A DNA stretch of 64,000 nt from Perkinsus marinus ATCC 50983 (taxonomy: Eukaryota; Perkinsozoa; Perkinsida; Perkinsidae): positions 62,001-126,000 of the forward strand of contig NW_003212397.1 of NCBI RefSeq assembly GCF_000006405.1, written 5' to 3'. The translations under genes and the position numbers were made by a program. A model generated the notes under the pieces. The model ran no database searches and was not told where the DNA came from. It worked only from the letters and a program-made list of their open reading frames with translations. Below are positions 34,543-46,290 of this stretch, one piece after another (positions within the stretch are counted from its first letter, which is position 1; each line of letters opens with the position of its first letter).

Positions 34543-35678
34543 TCAACCGAAATCTGCCGCCAATCCTTTTTCGCTCTCCCAGTGCAGAATGTCAACCTTA
34601 CGAAAAATGTCATGTACACCCCTCCTGCTTTAACCATACCTGAACTTCCACTGAGAATCAGTAGGCTTGAAAATGTCATGCTGGTGGTCCCCTGGATAGG
34701 CTAAGACGATTTGAGAAGGAGTAGAAATTTCCGGGATCGGCCGTGGTTTGATAGGGTATCTAGATAACCACTACAGGACTCACTTCACATTAACGGTTCC
34801 AACCTGAAGTAGCTCCGTGAGAGTTGCCTCGCGCGAGCAGCAATCGCCTCGGGGCCCAATGGAGCGACACTCTGCAGCATAGTCAGTGTGTGCCATTGGG
34901 GAGGTGGTAGTAAAGTCAAACCGCCGCTGGTCTTGTACCTACGGCCACTTTAGGAGTCAGTACACTGCTAGTAGACATACTCCATAAGAATCTGTGAAGG
35001 TGTTCGCCACACGAGTTGAGTCGTCTCTGACCCATCGGAAGCTGCGGCCTCTCGAGCACTTTGCGCAGCCTTACTGTGGCTGTCTATAGCGTAGACGTAA
35101 AAGCGCGTAATGAAGCCGCCTGTGAAACCGGCAATGTGTTAGCTACTCCCAAATTAATACCACCTTTCCTGGTCTTCAGCGCTTCATAATCTGGCGTCTG
35201 GAACTGGCATAGATAGACCATTCGGGAGATGGCCTCCGAGATGTCCAGCTCGATACTAGTCTCCTCTTTGAGCTCGCGTAACGCGCACCGTCGAAAAGCT
35301 ACGTCGGTGGTATCGCCCGGGTGGCAACGGGAGCAACAACAGCGACTGAATGTGTGTTAAGGCCATAGGCTGTATCGGTGCCTACTTGCTCCTGCCAGCC
35401 ATATACTCCCTCGCCCATCGTTCGTCTTCCTCCTCCAGTTTGCCTCCAGGGAACACCAGCGCGTGTGGCATGAACCGACTGTTCCCACTACGACGGACCT
35501 ACCACGAGAGCAGTATACCGTATCAAACCCCGACTGTCCACCGTAGACGAGCTACGAGGGCAGATTCCTTCAGTTCAATTGCTCGATATGTAAAGGTTTG
35601 TGGATGAACGGGCCGTCTCGAAGTGATAAGTAAGCCAAAAGGTTTTCCCCCAAATTGATCCCGACAGCAACCTACCAT
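34543..35678 (-). CDS. NUDT19-like Nudix hydrolase
   Basis: Exons read RFMPHALVFPGGKLEEEDER, then ALRELKEETSIELD: the Nudix box of this subgroup, where an insertion separates the GG...E part from the RE..EE part, as in mammalian NUDT19. Next are MVYLCQFQTPDYEALKTRK, then (after a 45-nt intron) GGFITRFYVYAIDSHSKAAQ, LVWRTPSQILME, and SGGLTLLPPPQWHTLTMLQS with the characteristic LLPPPQ. The C-terminal exons give YPGDHQHDIFKPTDSQWKF and VDILHWESEKGLAADFG, TGA at 34543. NUDT19 relatives hydrolyse CoA and acyl-CoA in peroxisomes; no targeting signal is evident here. The start is uncertain: ATG 35678 is the first likely one, but the join to the Nudix exon is not clear. Confidence 0.7.
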
Positions 35679-36042
35679 GCATATCTTATCTCCTAGGAAA
35701 AGGAGTATACTAGCTGATTGGCTCCAGCGAGGCTTTGACATCTTCAAGATTCAACGTGGCACCTTCCGTTGTGGGATAAAATGAATTTCGTGGCGCGTGA
35801 CGGGATTCGAATTGTAATTTCGTGTAATAAAGTGCACTACACTTCCCCCACAGGTCTTGGCGCCTCAACGTGGCGTGGGGGTGACCGGTTCGGTATAGCC
35901 GGTGCCAAGCCTTGACCACCTCTGCCTATACTCGTACATCCCTCAGCGGGTGCCTTGGAGTATGGTGGGGTTTCTCTCCGTTGATGCCTGTTTAGCTAAT
36001 TTCTACCGTTTCATTCTGTGGGCTGCTACTATGTGTATACCT
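35679..36042. other. Intergenic stretch
   Basis: Nothing supported. A weak hairpin (ACCGGTTCGGTATAGCCGGT) lies at about 35883-35902. Confidence 0.4.
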
Positions 36043-37119
36043 GGGCCGGTATGCGGATCCTGATCCACGCGTGATCCTGAGAAAGAAATCACGTCATAAA
36101 ATCAATGTGATGATTTTATGACATGAACCGGATCTCTTTGCTCAGATCAACAAAATTGTGATCATGGGACCGGATCATAGATCATTCTCGTGATACATAG
36201 ATCATATCACCCATGATCCTGTCAGTTTTGGATCGGGATCGTAGGTCATGGATCAGCAGGGAAGTTGACATACATGAGTGATCTGATCACTTATCACCTA
36301 AGCGAACCAACAAAAAGCGTCACCCAAAAATCGAACCCGGACGAACAATATTGGGTTTTAGTAATGGTTTCAAAAGGCGTTAACCTATAGTAATATTTTT
36401 TTGGCTTAAAATGTAGCCTTAAAATGGGTTTCACGAACGGCCGTCGTGTCGAATTCCATTCTTCGATATGTACCTCGTATATAGTACGGACTCTGTACTA
36501 CGGAGGCTAAGTACGAATTCCTGAATCTCCTCAGTTACTGAGGCTCAGTATACACTTACAAGTAAGTCTCTGTACCACAAAGTATGTATGTAGCATTTTG
36601 AAGGGATCAGGATCACGGATCACGAGTAGTGTAACGTAGCAAAAGAGCCCCGTTACAGGATCACCGTATTTTAACACGTAAAGTACCACTGATCCGTTAA
36701 TTGATCCTTTTGATGGATCAGAAGCTTGATCAAATACTTGATCCGGATCAGAGGGTGATCTCTCGGGACCGAATGGATCACGGATCAACGTAATTTCTCA
36801 AGACGTCTGAGAATTTCTCAACTCCTTGATCTTTGGATCACGGATCAAGTTTTTTTCTCAAGAATCATAGATCAGGGTCAAAAATGAGGATCACACGGGA
36901 TCCAGATCACAGATCAGGGATCACTGATACTGACAGTATCAAAGTTCAGGGATCACGATTAACAGTCAAGGATCAGGATCAAAGATCACGGATCAAGATC
37001 AAGAATCACAGATCTGACTCGCGCATCTCGGATCCCGATGGATTTGGCTCAGACATCAAGATCAACGAGTGATCTGGATCATGTGCTTGATCTGTGGATC
37101 AGGATCCGCATACCGGCCC
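36043..37119. mobile_element. TIR-flanked, GATC-saturated non-coding element (MITE/foldback-like)
   Basis: The ends are exact inverted repeats of 26 bp: GGGCCGGTATGCGGATCCTG... at 36043-36068 and its reverse complement at 37094-37119. The outer parts (36043-36300 and 36600-37119) hold about fifty GATC tetramers by eye, mostly as GGATCA, AGATCA or TGATCC, where one in 256 bases is expected by chance. The middle (36310-36590) lacks them and is AT-rich with TAC-rich palindromes. There is no transposase frame. I saw no clear target-site duplication. Size and structure fit a non-autonomous DNA element built on short GATC-bearing units. Confidence 0.7.
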
Positions 37120-37863
37120 TGCTCTATCTTACCCTTGCATTATATCTCATGCCACATCGTTCCCCCTCACGATTTTGTCTCATGATATTCCTGCATCACT
37201 GTCTACTTGTCGAGGATTGCTTTCACATTTGTCAGGCTTCGGCCTTTCTTTCTACTGAGTTACGTCGTACTTGCCACTACCTTTGCCCAACAGTTGCTCC
37301 CGTGTTCTTTCGCTCAGTTGTCTCATTTTATGCATTCGCATTCGCCCCGCGTTAGTCGTTCTTCCTTGTCGTTCCAGGTACTATCAATTCGGCGTTGTGC
37401 CCGAAATCGTTTGCTGGACAAGACGTCAACACCACGTGCAGCACCAGTGGCAGCGGGCTATTATCCTTTTCGAATACTACCTCAGTTGCGTTTGCAGCGA
37501 GCATGGTCTACTGTATGAACTGGGAACCATCGCGATGTCTTCTCGCTCTGGACCATCTTACTGTCAATGTTTACCACCATGATTCCCGGTGTATTCTGCC
37601 CAGTGCCGAAGAAGCAAGAGGAGCGTCTACTGTACCGTCGTCGACTTGACTTACTTCCCCTAACCAACCGCAGCTGTATTCTGTCTGCCGTGTAAACCCT
37701 GTTCTGGTGGTTCATTTCCCTCCCCGTGCTTCTCTTAGCATATATCGTGCGATGTCATCACTTTCGCATATGTTAGAGCTGCCCGGGGTCTATATCGTCC
37801 TCCTTATAGTAGTCGTATTTCTTTCCCTATCATTTTCAACTCCTTTTTTTCAAGTTTTAAACT

Positions 37864-37894
37864 AGATATAATACCTAAATTTGGTATTATATCT
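37864..37894. repeat. Perfect 12-bp-arm palindrome, 7-nt loop
   Basis: AGATATAATACC, loop TAAATTT, GGTATTATATCT. It is AT-rich and intergenic. Confidence 0.9.
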
Positions 37895-38070
37895 GGCCCC
37901 GCTCTTTGCATTATTTACCTTTCTCTCTCGTTGTAGTAGTAGCAGCCACATATCTCTGGTGTCGACGGGGTTATAGCCTCACTGTCTCTGCAGGTGCTTC
38001 TGAGCCGGCTATTGTACGTTTGAGGGCGATCGGCTGCTAGCCCGTAAAGCCCAGCAATAAGCATTGCTTT

Positions 38071-38120
38071 GCGTTGCGTTGCGTTGCGTTGCGTTGCGTT
38101 GCGTTGCGTTGCGTTGCGTT
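38071..38120. repeat. (GCGTT)10 microsatellite
   Basis: Ten perfect tandem copies of GCGTT. Read on the minus strand the unit cycles through AACGC and keeps a frame open for only a short distance. Confidence 0.97.
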
Positions 38121-38932
38121 GCACTACACTTGTCGTCTAAGACGTCTGTAACACGTCTTGTCTTTTACGCCGTGATCCTCTCTAACTTCAATCCTTGAAC
38201 ATCTACCACTCCAGCTTACGTCGGTATGTCCGCGACACGGCCTCCATATCTCAGTGTTCGTGTAACAGGCCCTTCGTTTGACGGCCAGACCATCAAACGC
38301 TCCCAACAGTGATCATCCCTGAGTCGAACTCTCTTCCCTTGAATGGTCTTGTGCTGACCATGGTTCCACACGTCACGGCGTGGCGTCATCACGAGAACTC
38401 ACTAGACGCACGAAACTTTCATGACTACGTTACCTGACATACAGCAACGAAACGGGATCTTCAGGTTTCTTACGCTTCTTTTCCTATCCGTAGCGACTCG
38501 CGAATCGGTAAATCGCGACAGCCTTCTCCATTGTGGGTCGGTGGTTTGGATCGCGCAAAACTTTTGTGCGGATGATCGGCTTTTGTCGATAGCATCGAAA
38601 GGTTATAAGACTTGTGGAACACAACACCATGAATATACGGTTGACTTCAATTAGTATATTCAGATCAATGGAATAGCCCTAAACTACGGGCTGAACTACG
38701 GGGACAGCTGTTTCACAGTATGCTCAACAGGCTCCATGATGAGTTATAAGCATCTCACTGGTGAGAAATCCATCGTGTACTATAATGCTCCCTGAGGAGC
38801 TCTAAGTCCCGAGTACTATAGTGACTCACTAATAGTGAGCGTGATCCACCATAACAGATTCGATGGCGTCACACCGTCTCTTAATTGCCCACACTCTCGA
38901 GCATTTGTTTTAGCGTTGATACTCCCATTCAC

Positions 38933-39308
38933 ATGCGTCTTCCTGTCATACTCTTCATGGTATACTGCTTCATGCAGTGCTCAGGCCTCAAGTATGGCTC
39001 AGAGGGTAACGATCTTGTGGCCCCGAACGAAGAGTTGACTATACATTGTGGTGCTGAAACGTGCTCGGGGCCGAGCTGTACATGTTGTCCGATGCCTCCC
39101 GAATATTATGAAGTATGTTGCGAATGTTGATGTATGGCAGGTTGCAATTGTATGTGAAGGCCCAAGATCCTCTACACCAAGTACAACTTCTTCTTGCGCG
39201 CAATCTCCTGATGCCGATAGTGACATATGTACGATCAGCACCGTTCATTGCACCCTTTTCCATGCGACATTCTTTGCTAAATTTTTCCCACACCGTTACG
39301 AGTTATGA
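38933..39308 (+). CDS. Small secreted Cys-rich protein
   Basis: ATG 38933 opens a clear signal peptide (MRLPVILFMVYCFMQCSG), then a mature part with Cys-rich CGAETCSGPSCTCCPMPPEY. A donor GTATGT follows at about 39112. The frame from an acceptor at about 39140 reads VAIVCEGPRSSTPSTTSSCA and ends TGA 39308. The implied intron is only about 28 nt, shorter than others here, so the join is uncertain; without it the product ends at 39130. No family is recognised. Size, signal peptide and cysteines suggest a secreted, disulfide-linked protein. Confidence 0.45.
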
Positions 39309-41225
39309 TCGTACATTTTTCTGTGCCATCTCTAGTTTCCCATTTTCCGACGCCCAACTCACACAACCTATTTGAAACCTCATCTTCAGAGTGCGGAGGG
39401 ATTGAGTTGCCATCATGTCAAGCGTAAATTCTGCTACATAGGAAAAAGCCGTATCAAATTCGCACCACCCTGTATAAAAGGGAATGGTGAACCAATTTGA
39501 TCCCTCTGAGGTTCCCCTGGAAATTGAAGTAACTAAATAACAGGTGATCCCAGAAACCGTGTATTGACGGCGAGAAACGGTTGAATCTGAAATTGGTGAC
39601 CAATACGTAGAATAATCACACATTCTTTCACTTGCTTGTACGAGTATGTTATTTCAGTGTTGAAATATGTTTTTGGTTACTCCACCTGAGCTCAGGAATC
39701 ATCGAAACTCCCACACGACCTGTGCAGAAAGCAACGATATTTCCCGACATTTCCTTCTTGTCACTAACACATGCAGTTGACCATATGTATATTCCCCAAC
39801 ACTTCTATGCAAAGCACCTTAGTGATATCAGGTTGAACTGTTCACGTCCATATATGAACCCAACATCACCATCATCGATCTCAATACTTCTAGTAACTAG
39901 TTGTATCTACTCACGTGCACTAGTCGTAGTAAATACTCAGTAGACCAGAGAACTAGTACAATACGTATCAACCCAGGGATTGTAATCAATCGCTCAAAGG
40001 AGTAACCAATCAGTCAACAACTTTATCACAATCAGTACAGAGTACTTCCACGTGACCGTTACGGATACGTTGCGGAATCCGAAACCGTCGGATACGTCGG
40101 GCGAAGATACTCATCTTGCGCACTTTTCGGAAAATACAATTATCATAAAGCATGATACACCGAGTCATGCGAGTACAACAAATCATCATGACATGTCTTA
40201 TACTGCGAACTCGGTCGACTTAATTACGGCCACCCTTTCTCCTTGGCCGCCGCTTCATCCCTTTGATTCAGTCTTGAGTCGTCCAAGAATCCGAAGAGCT
40301 TCGGTCCAGATCCAACTTCGAGGCTCGCCATCTTCAAGTTGCTGCCAGTGCTTCAGGTCCAGTCTTCTCCAACTCCCTCCGTCCTTCAGGTTCTTCTCTC
40401 GAGGCTTGACCAACAAGAACTGGATCCAGCATATGGTAGAGTGCCAGGGTAGGTACCGGTAGACATGTCACTGGTCAAGATTGGCCCAGGTGCTGAGGGA
40501 CTCAAAAGCATGAGATCCCCACCTTCTATGCGCAGGTACAACATCCCGGAGGGTAGGCGCAAGAAGGGGCTGACCCATTGGAGAGGTCAGAGCAGCATGC
40601 ATCGAGGCATCAGTCCCTTGGTCCTCTCTAACCCTAAAGGTTAGCAGAGGATGGAGCTAGGCTCTCTTTTCATTTCTTTTCTGGTGCTCGGGACTTGAGT
40701 TCATATAGTAAGAACTCGCACCGTGCTCAAGGCACAGACCACAAACCTCTGGCGTAGGCAAGATCCAGAGGCGGGTCTTAGCGACATTAGAGATCGCAAG
40801 GACCAAGTGACAGTACCGGACACCACACCACTAGACCAAGGGGCACGAAGCCCATCACCCGGCTTGATTGTTAGACATCCCGGAGGGTAAAGCCTGCAGT
40901 GACCCAGGGGTAGCTTGCCGCGCCCTGGCATGGTCCGGCCCATAGCCTTTACCAGGAACTTGTGGACAGCGGCCTCAAGAGCAAGACACATCCAGACTTC
41001 AGGAGTTGGAGAGACCTGACCATCCACACCAGCGAACAACTATCCAACAGCTCACCCTTCCGCTTTCTCCTTCCCTAACCCTTCTTCATCAAGTGGCCGA
41101 TCTCGGACTTTACTCTCCAGGAATCGGCGTTGGACGCCAGAGTACTCATGGAAAGGACAAAAACAAAACTGTCCTGGGCCTTGGATGAGCGCCAGCAGAG
41201 ACGCTGACGCCATCAGTCCGCACTG
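39309..41225. other. Gene-poor stretch with repeat pieces
   Basis: Holds a minus-strand frame at 39303-39623 of unknown worth, copy 1 of a dispersed motif (39715-39800), and sequence at about 40470-41220 that looks like LINE-associated DNA upstream and downstream of the RNase-H-like tail, but without intact domains. Confidence 0.4.
39715..39800 (+). repeat. Dispersed ~80-bp motif, copy 1
   Basis: Shares CACATGCAGTTGACCATATG and following ATATTC.CCCA with copies at 47835-47915 (plus) and 63730-63815 (minus), plus the preceding TTTCC and TTGTCA blocks. Confidence 0.6.
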
Positions 41226-41575
41226 CTAAGGCTGAGTCTCCGCTTCTCGGAGATTCTTCAGCCACTCGAAGGTCAGCTTCGCCATCTTCAGTAGGGAAGG
41301 ACGATACCGACGGTCGAGGATCATCTTGTAATTCGCCTTCGGCAGAACTCGCGAAAGCTTCGAGTCGCGTCGGGCACCGTCCAATAAAGGACAGTCTCGT
41401 AATAAGTGCTTCACATCTCCGTTGTCCCAGCCGCAGGGGCAGGAAGGATCGGCTCTGATGCCCATCGTACACCGGTGGTGCGGTGTGAGGGCATGACCTG
41501 TAATTAAGGCAGCAAGCTCGGGAGAAGACCTACCAGCCTTCAAATAGCGCTTGGCGTGGCTGTAGCCCCATAGAA
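41226..41575 (-). mobile_element. 3' tail of a second, different LINE
   Basis: One minus-strand frame reads KRYLKAGRSSPELAALITGH, CTMGIRADPSCPCGWDNGDV and KHLLRDCPLLDGARRDSKLS, then MAKLTFEWLKNLREAETQP and stop. The LITGH...C.CG....KHLL.DCP pattern (C-C-H-C) is the usual C-terminal region of R1/I/Tad-type LINEs. No reverse transcriptase lies upstream within the window, so it is a severe 5' truncation or a fragment. It differs from the RTE-like LINE at 29 kb. Confidence 0.7.
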
Positions 41576-43344
41576 ATCTTGCGCACTTGTCGTTCGGAAC
41601 GACTCGTTCCTAGGCTCACGTTAGCCGCGGTGACCGCGCAATGTATTCCTACTCCAACACTGAATTTTATTCATGAGTTGCACATGGAAATTCAAAAAGT
41701 CTTCACCTACTTTACGATAATTCCATCGGAATTTTCGCAGTGCGTAAAGATTCCACTCACTTGTGGTCAAATGGTGGTGCCTCCGCTTCGCCTGATTTTC
41801 CGTCGCCCCACTTCTGTACGTATCCACTTCTGGGGACGAAGTCAGTCCCAGAAGCGTCACTCGTCATGAAAACCTTTGGCCCGTCTTGTGTGTTGTTACC
41901 GTGCGCTACTATGCAGTGCATCGTATGCATAGTATGCACGCATCATTTCATATCTGTAACCACTGACACTTCTGTAACCATCTCCCGTAGATGTTTGTAT
42001 GTCTATCATTGATTCACTCCATTATTGCTATGTCTGCAACGTCACCTGCAGCAGGTGACGGTCACCTGGTGACCTGCGTCGCGTATTATGATCCCGGGGT
42101 CAGGGTTCTCCCTAATTATTTCTTTTTATTTCTTTCTAGGTATTTCTTTTCGAAAAGAATACGAAGAAATATTAGTTCGATTGTTTCTAGAAAGAATTGA
42201 AAAGAATTGAAAAGAATTAAAAAGAATTCAGTTTTTCGGGTTTTTTGAGATTTAGTCTTACAAAATGGTCGGGTCTATTGACTATGACATGATATAAGAG
42301 TTAACCAATGCCGTCGGTAGGTTAGTTGACTCAACCTACTTGAGTCTGCTACTGGAGCCTTCAGTCTGAAGGTTTCGCGGCCAAACTTTGGCCAGACGAG
42401 AGGCGGTCTCTCAGAGGCCAGTGGCCGGAGGTGTGGCCGAGGATGACACGTATGAATAATCAAGTTCGGTCGAATTTCTGCCTTTTTTACACTGACCCTG
42501 ATATACTCCGTCTGAATAGGTCCGGAGGGCCCATTGTATTCAGACTCTGAATTTGGGAAGAATCAATTGGGAACAGAATCTTGATCATAGCTGTTGGAAA
42601 CTCCAACCACAAAATTCTTGTCCATCGCTTAGAGTCCGCCAGAATAATGCTGACACCTTAACTCAATGGCCCACTCTAATGGAAAGCACTGAGCAGTCTA
42701 CCAAGCTAAGGGTTTAACTTAAACCGTTTGAGTAACAAGGTAGGACTTCCTCCTCAGAAACTTGATATTCAATCAAAGAATAGGTTAATTTGATGAGAAC
42801 TGCCAGCGAATCAGAGCGCGACGAATGAAGGTTGCTATGGTAGGCCTGACAAAAGAGGTGAAGTAAAGGCAAATGAAGCTTGAAGTATTCGGGACCTACT
42901 TGCAACGGTCAGGCTGTTTGAATAATGCTGCAGGCTCACACGTAGTTGCCGGAATCGATGACAAGCTGTGCATTAGAGCAGCGAATGATGATGTATCTCT
43001 GTACATAAACCAAGACTGGCTTGGCCTCATTGTGCACATAATTTTGTCATCTAAGTCCGCATAGGCCCCTAAAACCCTTGACTCACTCAAGAGAATAATG
43101 TCAAGAGTTAATGCCCAATGAGAATCTCTTACCTTGATGGAAGAGATATTTCGTTGCGTCCTTGCCACTCTCCATATCAATGATCTTCATGAGTGGACGA
43201 CTCTTGCTTTGCTGCGAAAAAACGCCAAGGCTTTCTCTTTTCCATGCCGAGTCATCTCTGAATTCCCGTGGATCGAATCTTGCGATCCAAAGAAGGTGAC
43301 ATGATGCATCGCACAACCTGAGCTGTCAGTTCGAAGATAATGTC
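41576..43344. other. Gene-poor, AT-rich stretch leading into satellite
   Basis: Contains a palindrome GTCACCTGCAGCAGGTGAC at about 42042-42060 and AAAGAATTG-type runs (42120-42235). No gene supported. Confidence 0.45.
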
Positions 43345-45220
43345 CAATTGCAACGCCTTTCCACACTCCAATACTCTATAGCTCATAGAATCTGGGTGTA
43401 TACTTGTGTTGTATCAGAATCGCCATGGACTAGATATTCGAGACACCAAAACTCAGCAATTATTGACATTGACCCCAAATTTCTTCCACACTCTACTACT
43501 CTATAGCTCAAAGAATCTGGGTATATACCTGTATTGTATCAGAATCGCCATGGACTAGATATTCGACACACCGAAATCCAGCAATTATTGACATTGACCC
43601 CAAATTCCTTCCACACTCTACTACTCTATAGTTCAGAGAATTTAGGCGTATGCGTGTATTGTATCAGAGTCGCCATGGACAAGATATTCGAGACACCGAA
43701 GTTCAACAACTATCGACATTGACCTTAATGTCCTTCCAAACTCCACACTCCACTACTCTATAGCTTATAGAATCTAGGTGTATACTTGTATGGTATCAGA
43801 ATCGCCATGGACAAGATATTCGAGACGCCGAACTTCAGCATTTATTGACATTGACCTTGAATTCATCCCATGCTCTACTACTCTATAGTTCTTAAAACCT
43901 AGGTGTATACTTGTATTGTATCAGAATAGCCATGTAGAAGGTATTGGAGACACCAAAAATCAGCAATTATTGACATTGACCTTAAGTTTATCCCACGCTC
44001 CACTGCTCTATAGTTCATAGAATCTAGGTGTATACGTGTATTGTATAAGAGTCGCCATGGACAAGATATTCGAGACACCGAAGTTCAGCTATTATTGAAA
44101 CTGACCCCACAGTCCTTCCACACTCCACTACTCTATAATTCATAGAATCTAGGTGTATACTTGTATTGTATCAGAATGGCCATGGACATGAAATTCGAGA
44201 CACCAAAATTCGGTAATTATTGATATTGACCCCAAGTTCCTTCCACATTCCAATACTCTATAGCTCATAGAATCTGGGTGTATAATTGTATTGTATCAGA
44301 ATCGTCATATACTAGATATCCGAGAGTCTCGAATCGAGACACCGAAATCCAGCAATTATTGACATTGACCCCAAATTCGTTCCTCACTCTACTATATAGC
44401 TCAGAGAATTTAGGTGTATACGTGTATTGTATCGGAGTCGCCATGGACAAGATATTCGAGACACCGAAGTTCAACAACTATCGACATTGACCTTAATGTC
44501 CTTCCAAACTCCACACTCCACTACTCTATAGCTCATAGAATCTAGGTGTATACTTGTATGGTATCAGAATCGCCATGGACAAGATGTTCGAGACGCCGAA
44601 CTTCAGCATTTATTGACATTGACCTTAAATTCATCCCATGCTCTACTACTCTATAGTTCTTCAAACCTAGGTGTATACTTGTATTGTATCAGAATAGCCA
44701 TGTAGAAGGTATTGGAGACACCGAAACTCAGCAATTATTGACATTGACCCCAGATTCCTTCCACACTCTACTACTCTATAGCTCATAGAATTTAGGTGTA
44801 TACGTGTATTGTACCAGAGTCGCCATGGACAAGATATTCGAGACACCGAAGTTCTACAACTATTGACATTGACCTTAGTGTCCTTCCACACTCCACTACC
44901 CTATAGCTCATAGAATCTAGGTGTATACTTGTATGGTATCAGAATCGCCATGGACGAGATATTCGAGACACCAAAATTTGGTAATTATTGACATTGACCC
45001 CGAATTTCTTCCACACCCTACTACTCTATAGCTCACAAAATCTGGGTGTATACTTGTATTGTATCAAAATCGCCATGGACTGGATATTCGAGACACCGAA
45101 GTTCAACAACTATTGACATTGACCTTGAATCTATCGTTCATTCACAATCTATCCCACGATCTACTACTCTATGGTTCATATAATCTAGGTGTATACTTGT
45201 ATTGTATCAGAATCGCCCAG
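43345..45220. repeat. 125-bp tandem satellite with 768-bp higher-order repeat
   Basis: The landmark CGCCATGGAC recurs (with small changes) at 43421, 43546, 43671, 43803, 43928, 44053, 44178, 44303, 44439, 44571, 44696, 44821, 44946, 45071 and 45214: about fifteen monomers, mostly 125 bp with some 132-143 bp. Monomers carry CTACTCTATAGCTCATAGAA, GGTGTATACTTGTATTGTAT and GACATTGACC. Three consecutive monomers from 43671 to 43928 are near copies of those from 44439 to 44696, each 768 bp on, which shows a six-monomer higher-order unit. Short frames within it have no coding value. Confidence 0.95.
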
Positions 45221-46290
45221 TTCTCATTAAATGATGCCCGATTGTTCTCTGTTGAAGCCTAGTTGCTCATGACCCTCGAGTATCACCTCCTCCGTTACCT
45301 TTACCGCGGGGACTTATTAATAACGTCCTCGTAAGTCGCATTTTCTTGTAATATCTCGACTGTCAATCATCACCGATAGGCGGTGCCTTGTATTTCCATG
45401 CTCATACCTTCAAATCATCTTTCGTAAATTCTCAGACTAGAAATTGTAGCATATAATTCAATTGTTTTCATTTCTTTCTCGTTTCTTTTTAAAAATTTTT
45501 GAAAGAAATAATGAAAAAGAAATAAATGAATTCTTTTTGAAAAAGAAAGAACTCTGCCCGGGGTCCTTCCCAACACCAGAGAGTAGTGCAACCGATCGAG
45601 GGTGAAGTGACAACAATCCCGCTGTGGAAAAACATTAGTTGTTTGGGGGACATTGCCTATGTGCCTGGCAGGCACTGCGTGCGTGCTAGGCAATGTGACT
45701 GTGGTATTGAGCCATTTTCGGGGCGCCGGCGCAGTTTAGCGGCCGCCGGCAGGCTTATACCAAATTTTCCCAAGTGATCCGAGTGGTTCTGAAATCTGCG
45801 GTTCTGGAAACGATTTCAGAAACGCGCAGAAGAATTTTTGAACACGTTCAGTAGTGATTTTGGAAACGTTCCCGGAAGAAAATTCCAGAATCGGTTCTCT
45901 GAACATGGCTTTTCAAAAACGATTCTCGAGTCGATTTTGAAACTCGAATCGATTTACTGAACAGGCCGTGAGTGCATAATGACATTAAGATACCACTAGG
46001 GACTATAATAGGGCTTGGCCGGTTACAGCCATAGCCCAAAGATAGATAGGAACCTCTCCGAGTAAGAAGCGACCGAAGGCTCGCGTTTGACCTTCTTAAA
46101 CGTCCCCCTAGCGGTTTGCCTACGCTCGACGCGTAAACTGCCCATGTCGGGACCGCGGGTCAATTTAAGTGCAACAACCATTGGGTAAACTTTTCCTTCG
46201 AATCATGAATAGAATCAAAAGTGGGATATAAGGTGAAGTAGACCAGCAACAGTAGCATGACTGATGAAGATTGCTCAGAGAGCTTCCAGA
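45221..46290. other. Gene-poor stretch after the satellite
   Basis: Holds AT-rich AAAGAAA runs (45465-45555), an imperfect inverted repeat around CATTGCC...GGCAATG (45651-45693) and a run of AAACGATT/GATTTTGAAA repeats (45785-45965). No gene supported. Confidence 0.45.

Larger units (their letters stand above)
37120..38932. other. Gene-poor stretch with palindrome and pentanucleotide array
   Basis: Overlapping frames on both strands around 37140-37720 are not supported. Contains a perfect palindrome (37864-37894) and a (GCGTT) array (38071-38120). Confidence 0.45.

Noticed and set aside
34165-34703. Plus-strand secreted protein (MTMLSMVLLLLLLTQ start and an open frame at 34482-34703)
   Set aside because: The Leu run comes from a CTG repeat, and the downstream frame is antisense to well-supported Nudix exons.
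35795-35880. tRNA-like text (GGGATTCGAAT near CCCCCAC)
   Set aside because: No B box consensus and no cloverleaf could be drawn.
39303-39623. 106-codon minus-strand frame
   Set aside because: No ATG context or domain, and the region resembles decayed copies of sequence near 47.7 kb; left unassigned.
40052-40462. 136-codon plus-strand frame
   Set aside because: It begins with GTG, has no domain, and overlaps LINE-like sequence; likely chance.
40630-40645. Telomere-like CCCTAAA
   Set aside because: Only one unit, no array.
43534-45262. Repeated 60-70-codon frames in the satellite
   Set aside because: They recur only because the monomer recurs; no coding signal.
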